Assembly: GCA_900893395.1 (NCBI GenBank)
Contig: CAAHFI011296743.1
Location: forward strand, 1 to 64,000
DNA: 64,000 nt
Direction of reading: 5' to 3'
Source: Euglena gracilis
Taxonomy: Eukaryota > Euglenozoa > Euglenophyceae > Euglenales > Euglenaceae
The first letter of the stretch is position 1; every line of letters starts with the position of its first letter. The translations under genes and the position numbers were made by a program. The notes beneath the pieces were generated by a model. The model ran no database searches. It was not told the origin of the DNA and saw only the letters and a program-made list of their open reading frames with translations. Shown piece by piece: positions 54,201 to 64,000 of this stretch.

Positions 54201-57200
54201 GGAACGGTCTAGGGGTGAAATACATGCAGCCGGAAGATTTGGAGGGGTCAATCCGGGTGAATCGGGTGCCTGGACCCTATGGAACTGGGTCAGCGGGGGC
54301 CCGGGTAACAAGAACCTGGCTTGAGGTCCAGAACCGGGTATAACCAGGAAACCGATTGGCACCTCAGTCGAGCTGAAGGAGGCAGATTTCACCCGGATTC
54401 ACCCGGAACGGGTCTAGGGGTGAAATACATGCAGCCGGAAGATTTGGAGGGGTCAATCCGGGTGAATCGGGTGCCTGGGACCCTATGGAACTGGGTCAGC
54501 GGGGGCCCGGGTAACAAGAACCTGGCTTGAGTCCAGAACCGGGATAACCAGGAAACCGATTGGCACCTCAGTCGAGCTGAAGGAGGCAGATTTCACCCGG
54601 ATTCACCCGGAACGGTGTCTAGGGGTGAAATACATGCAGCCGAAGATTTGGAGGGGTCAATCCGGGTGAATCGGGTGCCTGGGACCCTATGGAACTGGGG
54701 TCAGCGGGGGCCCGGTAACAAGAACCTGGCTTGAGGTCCAGAACCGGGTATAACCAGGAAACCGATTGGCACCTCAGTCGAGCTGAAGGAGGCAGATTTC
54801 ACCCGGATTCACCCGGAACGGTGTCTAGGGGTGTGAAATACATGCAGCCGGAAGATTTGGAGGGTCAATCCGGTGAATCGGGTGCCTGGGACCCTATGGA
54901 ACTGGGGTCAGCGGGGGCCCGGGTAACAAAACCTGGCTTGAGGTCCAGAACCGGGTAAACCAGGAAACCGATTGGCACCTCAGTCGAGCTGAAGGAGGCA
55001 GATTTCACCCGGATTCACCCGGAACGGTGTCTAGGGGTGAAATACATGCAGCCGGAAGATTTGGAGGGGTCAATCCGGGTGAATCGGGTGCCTGGGACCC
55101 TATGGAACTGGGGTCAGCGGGGGCCCGGGTAACAAGGAACCTGGCTTGAGGTCCAGAACCGGGTATAACCAGGAAACCGATTGGCACCTCAGTCGAGCTG
55201 AAGGAGGCAGATTTCACCCGGATTCACCCGGAACGCGTGTCTAGGGGTGAAATACATGCAGCCGGAAGATTTGGAGGGGTCAATCCGGGTGAATCGGGTG
55301 CCTGGGACCCTATGGAACTGGGTCAGCGGGGCCCGGGTAACAAAGAACCTGGCTTGAGGTCCAGAACCGGGTATAACCAGGAAACCGATTGGCACCTCAG
55401 TCGAGCTGAAGGAGGCAGATTTCACCGGATTCACCCGGAACGCGTGTCTAGGGGTGAAATACATGCAGCCGGAATTTGGAGGGTCAATCCGGGAATCGGG
55501 TGCCTGGGACCCTATGGAACTGGGTCAGCGGGGGCCCGGTAACAAGAACCTGGCTTGAGGTCCAGAACCGGGTATAACCAGGAAACCGATTGGCACCTCA
55601 GTCGAGCTGAAGGAGGCAGATTCACCCGGATTCACACCGGAACGGTGTCTAGGGGAAATACATGCAGCCGGAAGATTTGGAGGGTCAATCCGGTGAATCG
55701 GGCCTGGGACCCTATGGAACTGGGGTCAGCGGGGCCGGGTAACAAGAACCTGGCTTGAGGTCCAGAACCGGGTATAACCAGGAAACCGATTGGCACCTCA
55801 GTCGAGCTGAAGGAGGCAGATTTCACCCGGATTCACCCGAACGGGTCTAGGGTGTGAAATACATGCAGCCGGAAGATTGGAGGGGTCAATCCGGGTGAAT
55901 CGGGTGCCTGGGACCCTATGGAACTGGGTCAGCGGGGCCCGGGTAACAAGAACCTGGCTTGAGGTCCAGAACCGGGTAAACCAGAAACCGATTGGCACCT
56001 CAGTCGAGCTGAAGGAGGCAGATTTCACCCGGATTCACCCGAACGGTGTCTAGGGTGTGAAATACATGCAGCCGGAAGATTTGGAGGGGTCAATCCGGGA
56101 ATCGGGTGCCTGGGACCCTATGGAACTGGGGTCAGCGGGGCCCGGGTAACAAGAACCTGGCTTGAGGTCCAGAACCGGTATAACCAGGAAACCGATTGGC
56201 ACCTCAGTCGAGCTGAAGGAGGCAGATTTACCCGGATTCACCCGGAACGGTGTCTAGGGGTGTGAAATACATGCAGCCGGAAATTTGGAGGGTCAATCCG
56301 GGTGAATCGGGTGCCTGGGACCCTATGGAACTGGGTCAGCGGGGCCCGGGTAACAAGAACCTGGCTTGAGGTCCAGAACCGGGTATAACCAGGAAACCGA
56401 TTGGCACCTCAGTCGAGCTGAAGGAGGCAGATTTCACCCGGATTCACCCGGAACGGGTCTAGGGGTGTGAAATACATGCAGCCGGAAGATTTGGAGGGTC
56501 AATCCGGGTGAATCGGGTGCCTGGGACCCTATGGAACTGGGGTCAGCGGGGCCCGGGTAACAAGAACCTGGCTTGAGGTCCAGAACCGGGTATAACCAGG
56601 AAACCGATTGGCACCTCAGTCGAGCTGAAGGAGGCAGATTTCACCCGGATTCACCCGGAACGGTGTCTAGGGGTGTGAAATACATGCAGCCGGAAGATTT
56701 GGAGGGGTCAATCCGGGTGAATCGGGTGCCTGGGACCCTATGGAACTGGGTCAGCGGGGGCCCGGGTAACAAAGAACCTGGCTTGAGGTCCAGAACCGGG
56801 TATAACCAGGAAACCGATTGGCACCTCAGTCGAGCTGAAGGAGGCAGATTTCACCCGGATTCACCCGGAACGGTGTCTAGGGGTGTGAAATACATGCAGC
56901 CGGAAGATTTGGAGGGTCAATCCGGGTGAATCGGGTGCCTGGGACCCTATGGAACTGGGGTCAGCGGGGCCCGGGTAACAAGAACCTGGCTTGAGGTCCA
57001 GAACCAGGGGTATAACCAGGAAACCGATTGGCACCTCAGTCGAGCTGAAGGAGGCAGATTTCACCCGGATTCACCCGGAACGGGTCTAGGGTGTGAAATA
57101 CATGCAGCCGGAAGATTTGGAGGGGTCAATCCGGGTGAATCGGGTGCCTGGGACCCTATGGAACTGGGGTCAGCGGGGCCCGGGTAACAAAGGAACCTGG

Positions 57201-59490
57201 CTTGAGGTCCAGAACCGGGTATAACCAGGAAACCGATTGGCACCTCAGTCGAGCTGAAGGAGGCAGATTCACCCGGATTCACCCGGAACGGGTCTAGGGG
57301 TGTGAAATACATGCAGCCGGAAGATTTGGAGGGGTCAATCCGGTGAATCGGGTGCCTGGGACCCTATGGAACTGGGTCAGCGGGGCCCGGGTAACAAAGA
57401 ACCTGGCTTGAGGTCCAGAACCGGGATAACCAGGAAACCGATTGGCACCTCAGTCGAGCTGAAGGAGGCAGATTTCACCCGGATTCACCCGGAACGCGGT
57501 GTCTAGGGGTTGAAATACATGCAGCCGAAGATTTGGAGGGTCAATCCGGGTGAATCGGGTGCCTGGGACCCTATGGAACTGGGTCAGCGGGGCCCGGTAA
57601 CAAGAACCTGGCTTGAGGTCCAGAACCGGGATAACCAGGAAACCGATTGGCACCTCAGTCGAGCTGAAGGAGGCAGATTTCACCCGGATTCACCCGGAAC
57701 GGTTCTAGGGGTGTGAAATACATGCAGCCGGAAGATTTGGAGGGTCAATCCGGGAATCGGGCCTGGGACCCTATGGAACTGGGGTCAGCGGGGCCCGGTA
57801 ACAAAGAACCTGCTTGAGGTCCAGAACCGGGTATAACCAGGAAACCGATTGGCACCTCAGTCGAGCTGAAGGAGCAGATTTCACCCGGATTCACCCGGAA
57901 CGGTGTCTAGGGGTGAAATACATGCAGCCGGAAGATTTGGAGGGGTCAATCCGGGTGAATCGGGTGCCTGGACCCTATGGAACTGGGGTCAGCGGGCCCG
58001 GGTAACAAGAACCTGGCTTGAGTCCAGAACCGGGTAAACCAGGAAACCGATTGGCACCTCAGTCGAGCTGAAGGAGGCAGATTCACCCGGATTCACCCGA
58101 ACGGTGTCTAGGGTGTGAAATACATGCAGCCGGAAGATTTGGAGGGGTCAATCCGGGTGAATCGGGCCTGGGACCCTATGGAACTGGGGTCAGCGGGGCC
58201 CGGTAACAAGAACCTGGCTTGAGGTCCAGAACCGGGTATAACCAGGAAACGATGGCACCTCAGTCGAGCTGAAGAGGCAGATTTCACCCGGATTCACCCG
58301 GAACGGGTGTCTAGGGGTGTGAAATACATGCAGCCGGAAGATTTGGAGGGTCAATCCGGGTGAATCGGGCCTGGGACCCTATGGAAACTGGGGTCAGCGG
58401 GGCCCGGAACAAAGAACCTGGCTTGAGGTCCAGAACCAGGGTATAACCAGGAAACCGATTGGCACCTCAGTCGAGTGAAGGAGGCAATTTCACCCGGATT
58501 CACCCGGAACGGGTCTAGGGTGTGAAATACATGCAGCCGGAGATTTGGAGGGGTCAATCCGGGGAATCGGGTGCCTGGGACCCTATGGAACTGGGTCAGC
58601 GGGGCCCGGTAACAAGAACCGGCTTGAGGTCCAGAACCGGTATAACCAGGAAACCGATTGGCACCTCAGTCGAGCTGAAGGAGGCAGATTTCACCCGGAT
58701 TCACCCGAACGGGTCTAGGGTGTAAATACATGCAGCCGGAAGTTTGGAGGGTCAATCCGGTGAATCGGTGCCTGGGACCCTATGGAACTGGGTCAGCGGG
58801 GCCCGGGTAACAAAGAACCTGGCTTGAGGTCCAGAACCGGGTATACCAGGAAACCGATTGGCACCTCAGTCGAGCTGAAGGAGGCAGATTCACCCGATTC
58901 ACCGGAACGGGTGTCTAGGGGTGTGAAATACATGCAGCCGGAAGATTTGAGGGGTCAATCCGGTGAATCGGTGCCTGGACCCTATGGAACTGGGTCAGCG
59001 GGGCCCGGGTAACAAAGAACCTGGCTTGATCCAGAACCAGGGTATAACCAGGAAACCGATTGGCACCTCAGTCGAGCTGAAGGAGGCAGATTTCACCCGG
59101 ATTCACACCCGAACGGGTCTAGGGTGTGAAATACATGCAGCCGGAAGATTTGGAGGGGTCAATCCGGGAATCGGGTGCCTGGGACCCTATGGAACTGGGG
59201 TCCCGGGTAACAAGGAACCTGGCTTGAGGTCCAGAACCGGGTATAACCAGGAAACCGATTGGCACCTCAGTCGAGCTGAAGGAGGCAGATTTCACCCGAT
59301 TCACCCGGAACGTGTCTAGGGTGTGAAATACATGCAGCCGGAAGATTTGGGGTCAATCCGGGTGAATCGGGTGCCTGGGACCCTATGGAACTGGGAGCGG
59401 GGTAACAAGGAACCTGGCTTGAGGTCCAGAACCATAACCAGGAAACCGATTGGCACCTCAGTCGAGCTGAAGGAGGCAGATTTCACCCGG
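48271..59490 (+). repeat. Right segment with rising indel load
   Basis: About 54 units, mostly 200-212 bp. The same variable sites as to the left recur with more forms: CGCGTGTC appears as CGGTGTC, CGGGTC, CGTGTC or CGGGTGTC; AACAAGGAACC as AACAAGAACC, AACAAAGAACC or AACAAAACC; and CCGGGGTATA as CCGGGTATA, CCGGGTAAA or CCAGGGTATA. Additional single losses affect most G runs. The 237-bp interval from 51,068 to 51,305 contains a 31-bp duplication. No unique sequence or gene is present. The limited set of recurring changes fits either systematic base-calling error or slippage-prone sites. Confidence 0.85.
51129..51190 (+). repeat. 31-bp tandem duplication inside one monomer
   Basis: The 31 bases at 51,129-51,159, running from CTGGGACCC to GCGGGG, are repeated exactly at 51,160-51,190. 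The GTCTAG interval here is therefore 237 bp (51,068 to 51,305), the longest in the window. It is the only clear gain of more than a few bases that I found. It could be a real slippage event or a join between mismatched reads. Confidence 0.8.
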
Positions 59491-61959
59491 ATTCACCCGA
59501 ATAGGGGTGTGAAATACATGCAGCCGGAAGATTTGGAGGGGTCAATCCGGGTGAATCGGGTGCCTGGGACCCTATGGAACTGGGGTCAGCGGGGGCCCGG
59601 GTAACAAAACCTGGCTTGAGGTCCAGAACCGGGTATAACCAGGAAACCGATTGGCACCTCAGTCGAGCTGAAGGAGGCAGATTTCACCCGGATTCACCCG
59701 GAACGCGTGTCTAGGGGTGTGAAATACATGCAGCCGGAAGATTTGGAGGGGTCAATCCGGGTGAATCGGGTGCCTGGGACCCTATGGAACTGGGGTCAGC
59801 GGGGGCCCGGGTAACAAGGAACCTGGCTTGAGCCAGAAAGGGGATAACCAGGAAACCGATTGGCACCTCAGTCGAGCTGAAGGAGGCAGATTTCACCGGA
59901 TTCACCCGGAACGGTGTCTAGGGGTGTGAAATACATGCAGCCGGAAGATTTGGAGGGGTCAATCCGGGTGAATCGGGTGCCTGGGACCCTATGGAACTGG
60001 GGTCAGCGGGGGCAACAACCTGAGGTCCAGAACCGGGGTATAACCAGGAAACCGATTGGCACCTCAGTCGAGCTGAAGGAGGCAGATTTCACCCGGATTC
60101 ACCCGGAACGTGTCTAGGGGTGTGAAATACATGCAGCCGGAAGATTTGGAGGGTCAATCCGGGTGAATCGGGTGCCTGGGACCCTATGGAACTGGGGTCA
60201 GCGGGGCCCGGGTAACAAGGAACCTGGCTTGAGGTCCAGAACCGGGGTATAACCAGGAAACCGATTGGCACCTCAGTCGAGCTGAAGGAGGCAGATTTCA
60301 CCCGGATTCACCCGGAACGGTGTCTAGGGGTGTGAAATACATGCAGCCGGAAGATTTGGAGGGGTCAATCCGGGTGAATCGGGACCCTATGGAACTGGGG
60401 TCAGCGGGGCCCGGGTAACAAGGAACCTGGCTTGAGGTCCAGAACCGGGGTATAACCAGGAAACCGATTGGCACCTCAGTCGAGCTGAAGGAGGCAGATT
60501 TCACCCGGATTCACCCGGAACGTGTCTAGGGGTGAAATACATGCAGCCGGAAGATTTGGAGGGGTCAATCCGGGTGAATCGGGTGCCTGGGACCCTATGG
60601 AACTGGGGTCAGCGGGGTAACAAGGAACCTGGCTTGAGGTCCAGAACCGGGGTATAACCAGGAAACCGATTGGCACCTCAGTCGAGCTGAAGGAGGCAGA
60701 TTTCACCCGGATTCACCCGGAACGCGTGTCTAGGGGTGTGAAATACATGCAGCCGGAAGATTTGGAGGGGTCAATCCGGGTGAATCGGGTGCCTGGGACC
60801 CTATGGAACTGGGGTCAGCGGGGGCCAACAAAGGAACCTGGCTTGAGGTCCAGAACCGGGGTATAACCAGGAAACCGATTGGCACCTCAGTCGAGCTGAA
60901 GGAGGCAGATTTCACCCGGATTCACCCGGAACGGTGTCTAGGGGTGTGAAATACATGCAGCCGGAAGATTTGGAGGGGTCAATCCGGGTGAATCGGGTGC
61001 CTGGGACCCTATGGAACTGGGGTCAGCGGGGCCCGGGTAACAAGGAAAGGTCCAGAACCGGGGTATAACCAGGAAACCGATTGGCACCTCAGTCGAGCTG
61101 AAGGAGGCAGATTTCACCCGGATTCACCCGGAACGCGTGTCTAGGGGTGTGAAATACATGCAGCCGGAAGATTTGGAGGGGTCAATCCGGGTGAATCGGG
61201 TGCCTGGGACCCTATGGAACTGGGGTCAGCGGGGGGGTAACAAGGAACCTGGCTTGTCCAGAACCGGGTATAGGAAACCGATTGGCACCTCAGTCGAGCT
61301 GAAGGAGGCAGATTTCACCCGGATTCACCCGGAACGCGTGTCTAGGGGTGTGAAATACATGCAGCCGGAAGATTTGGAGGGGTCAATCCGGGTGAATCGG
61401 GTGCCTGGGACCCTATGGAACTGGGTCAGCGGGGGCCCGGGTAACAAGGAAGGTAGAACCGGGTATAACCAGGAAACCGATTGGCACCTCAGTCGAGCTG
61501 AAGGAGGCAGATTTCACCCGGATTCACCCGGAACGCGTGTCTAGGGGTGTGAAATACATGCAGCCGGAAGATTTGGAGGGGTCAATCCGGGTGAATCGGG
61601 TGCCTGGGACCCTATGGAACTGGGGTCAGCGGGGGCCCGGGTAACAAGGAACCTGGCTTGAGGTCCAGAACCGGGTATAACCAGGAAACCGATTGGCACC
61701 TCAGTCGAGCTGAAGGAGGCAGATTTCACCCGGATTCACCCGGAACGTGTCTAGGGGTGTGAAATACATGCAGCCGGAAGATTTGGAGGGGTCAATCCGG
61801 GTGAATCGGGTGCTGGGACCCTATGGAACTGGGGTCAGCGGGGGCCCGGGTAACAAGGAACCTGGCTTGAGGTCCAGAACCGGGTATAACCAGGAAACCG
61901 ATTGGCACCTCAGTCGAGCTGAAGGAGGCAGATTTCACCCGGATTCACCCGGAACGCGT

Positions 61960-62107
61960 GTCTAGGGGTGTGAAATACATGCAGCCGGAAGATTTGGAGG
62001 GTCAATCCGGGTGACCCTATGGAACTCGGGTGGAACCTGGAGGAGAACCGGATTGGCAACCTCAGTCGAGCTGAAGGAGGCAGATTTCACCCGGATTCAC
62101 CCGGAAC
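61960..62107 (+). repeat. Scrambled short monomer (about 148 bp)
   Basis: The unit starts normally, then from about 62,011 to 62,060 departs from the consensus. It jumps to GACCCTATGGAACT, then gives a compressed mixture of monomer words before rejoining at the CTCAGTCGAGCTGAAGG anchor. Roughly 65 bp of the monomer middle is missing, and the following GTCTAGGGG landmark near 62,108 is also lost. All pieces derive from the satellite; nothing foreign is inserted. Confidence 0.75.
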
Positions 62108-62514
62108 GTGTGAAAATACATGCAGCCGGAAGATTTGGAGGGTCAATCCGGGTGAATCGGGTGCCTGGGACCCTATGGAACTGGGGTCAGCGGGGGCCCG
62201 GTAACAAGGAACCTGGCTTGAGTCCAGAACCGGGGTATAACCAGGAAACCGATTGGCACCTCAGTCGAGCTGAAGGAGATTTCACCCGGATTCACCCGGA
62301 ACGGTCTAGGGGTGTGAAATACATGCAGCCGGAAGATTTGGAGGGGTCAATCCGGGTGAATCGGGTGCCTGGGACCCTATGGAACTGGGGTCAGCGGGGC
62401 CCGGTAACAAGGAACCTGGCTTGAGGTCCAGAACCGGGGTATAACCAGGAAACCGATTGGCACCTCAGTCGAGCTGAAGGAGGCAGATTTCACCCGGATT
62501 CACCCGGAACGCGT

Positions 62515-62661
62515 GTCTAGGGGTGTGAAATACATGCAGCCGGAAGATTTGGAATCGGGTGTCAAATCCGGGCCTGAAATCGGGTCCAGAAAGGAGGAAC
62601 CGATTGGCACCTCAGTCGAGCTGAAGGAGGCAGATTTCACCCGGATTCACCCGGAACGCGT
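62515..62661 (+). repeat. Scrambled short monomer (about 147 bp)
   Basis: After a normal first 40 bases the unit gives three variants of one short word in a row (AATCGGGTG, AATCCGGGCC, AATCGGGTCC, between about 62,552 and 62,589) before returning to consensus at AACCGATTGG. About 65 bp of the normal middle is absent. It resembles the unit at 61,960 in size and in the region lost, but the replacement sequence differs, so the two are independent events or independent errors. Confidence 0.75.
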
Positions 62662-64000
62662 GTCTAGGGGTGTGAAATACATGCAGCCGGAAGATTTGGA
62701 GGGGTCAATCGGGTGCCTGGGACCCTATGGAACAGGGGCCCGGGTAACAAGGAACCTGGCTTGAGGTCCAGAACCGGGGTATAACCAGGAAACCGATTGG
62801 CACCTCAGTCGAGCTGAAGGAGGCAGATTTCACCCGGATTCACCCGGAACGGTGTCTAGGGGTGTGAAATACATGCAGCCGGAAGATTTGGAGGGGTCAA
62901 TCCGGGTGAATCGGGTGCCTGGGACCCTATGGAACTGGGTCAGCGGGGCCCGGGTAACAAGGAACCTGAGGTCCAGAACCGGGTATAACCAGGAAACCGA
63001 TTGGCACCTCAGTCGAGCTGAAGGAGGCAGATTTCACCCGGATCACCCGGAACGCGTGTCTAGGGTGTGAAATACATGCAGCCGGAAGATTTGGAGGGTC
63101 AATCCGGGTGAATCGGGTGCCTGGGACCCTATGGAACTGGGTCAGCGGGGCCCGGGTAACAAGAACCTGGAGTCCAGAACCGGGTATAACCAGGAAACCG
63201 ATTGGACCTCAGTCGAGCTGAAGGAGGCAGATTTCACCCGGATTCCCGAACGTGTCTAGGGGTGTGAAATACATGCAGCCGGAAGATTTGGAGGGGTCAA
63301 TCCGGGTGAATCGGGTGCCTGGGACCTATGGAACTGGGGTCAGCGGGCCCGGGTAACAAGGAACCTGGCAGGTCCAGAACCATAACCAGGAAACCGATTG
63401 GCACCTCAGTCGAGCTGAAGGAGGCAGATTTCACCCGGATTCACCCGGAACGCGTGTCTAGGGGTGTGAAATACATGCAGCCGGAAGATTTGGAGGGGTC
63501 AATCCGGGTGAATCGGGTGCCTGGGACCCTATGGAACTGGGGTCAGCGGGAACAAAGGAACCTGGCTTGAGGTCCAGAACCGGGGTATAACCAGGAAACC
63601 GATTGGCACCAGTCGAGCTGAAGGAGGCAGATTTCACCCGATTCACCCGAACGCGTGTCTAGGGGTGTGAAATACATGCAGCCGGAAGATTTGGAGGGGT
63701 CAATCCGGGTGAATCGGGTGCCTGGGACCCTATGGAACTGGGGTCAGCGGGGGCCCGGGTAACAAGGAAAGGTCCAGAACCGGGTATAACCAGGAAACCG
63801 ATTGGCACCTCAGTCGAGCTGAAGAGGCAGATTTCACCCGGATTCACCCGGAACGTGTCTAGGGTGTGAAATACAATTTGGAGGGTCAATCCGGGAACTG
63901 GGACCATGGAACTGGGTCAGCGGGGGCCCGGTAACAAGGAACCTGCTTGAGGTCCAGAACCGGGTATAACCAGGAAAATTGGCACCTCAGTCGAGCTGAA

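Larger units (their letters stand above)
1..64000 (+). repeat. Satellite DNA array, 213-bp monomer, about 305 head-to-tail copies
   Basis: The whole window is one tandem array. The landmark GTCTAG recurs every 213 bp in clean parts and every 184-213 bp in ragged parts. I count 304 intervals between about 141 and 63,857, a mean of 209.6 bp. All units have the same orientation, and there is no inversion, transposon insertion or unique spacer. In the core the text repeats exactly every 20 units (4,260 bases), for example at 12,001, 16,261, 20,521 and 24,781, which fixes the period at 213. Every unit has stop codons in all frames of the 213-bp form, so it is not a coding repeat. I do not recognise the family. 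A eukaryotic heterochromatic satellite is inferred from size, copy number and absence of genes. Both window edges lie inside the array. Confidence 0.97.
59491..64000 (+). repeat. Right terminal segment with multi-base deletions
   Basis: About 22 units. The pattern changes from one-base losses to deletions of about 3-20 bp, most falling between unit positions 96 and 146, the stretch holding the GC palindrome and a small hairpin. Examples are near 59,395, 60,013, 60,617, 60,827, 61,047, 61,235, 61,450, 62,735, 62,967, 63,170, 63,370, 63,551 and 63,769. Other units lose the bases around unit 68-76 (60,383) or 30-42 (63,877). Two units are scrambled (listed separately). The flanks of each deletion remain close to the core monomer. 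The last unit is cut by the window edge. Confidence 0.82.

Noticed and set aside
1-64000. CRISPR array
   Set aside because: The unit is 213 bp with no variable spacers. The whole unit repeats, and there are no cas genes.
1-64000. Tandem ribosomal DNA, spacer repeats or a tRNA/5S-derived array
   Set aside because: I see no rRNA or tRNA sequence in the monomer. A weak box-B-like string (GGTCAATCC, unit 51-59) has a mismatch and no good box A at the right distance.
1-64000. Transposon, LTR element or other insertion inside the array
   Set aside because: Every stretch, including the scrambled units near 62 kb, is made of satellite words. There are no terminal repeats, target duplications or foreign coding sequence.
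1-64000. Telomeric repeat or terminal array
   Set aside because: No short telomere-type motif is repeated in tandem, and both window ends are cut within satellite units.

Overview
The window is one uninterrupted satellite DNA array. From first base to last it is head-to-tail copies of a single monomer, 213 bp long in its cleanest form, all in the same orientation. Walking the landmark GTCTAG from about position 141 to about 63,857 gives 304 unit intervals, so about 305 copies with the partial units at both edges. The window starts and ends inside the array, so its true length is unknown. I find no protein gene, RNA gene, transposon, CRISPR array or stretch of unique sequence. The many 60-135 residue open frames are periodic by-products of the monomer, on both strands.

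The organism cannot be named. A long, gene-free, head-to-tail array with a roughly nucleosome-sized unit suggests eukaryotic heterochromatin (centromeric, pericentromeric, subtelomeric or a repeat-rich chromosome). I do not recognise the monomer as a published family. By hand count the 213-bp unit has G 76, C 49, A 51 and T 37: 58.7% GC, strong G excess on the + strand, and 12 CpG (observed/expected about 0.69).

Layout: 1-3,215, degraded units of about 184-213 bp, mostly with single-base losses. 3,216-11,140, near-perfect units alternating between 212 and 213 bp through one G run. 11,141-40,240, an almost invariant core of about 137 units in which I see only two single-G losses. 40,241-48,270, clean units with recurrent one-base variants that cluster in blocks. 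48,271-59,490, rising indel load. 59,491-64,000, multi-base deletions that hit the same part of the monomer, plus two scrambled units of about 147 bp.

Each monomer carries several overlapping structural signals: a canonical four-tract G-quadruplex motif, a 17-bp inverted repeat spanning the monomer junction, a 17-bp site matching 8 of the 9 essential bases of the mammalian CENP-B box, a perfect 10-bp tandem duplication, and a GC-only ApaI/SmaI palindrome run. The quadruplex, one inverted-repeat arm and the CENP-B-like site share the same 31 bp. This composite is the best candidate for a functional, possibly centromere-related, element. The main caution is that the clean centre with ragged, deletion-rich ends is also what uneven polishing of a long-read contig would produce.
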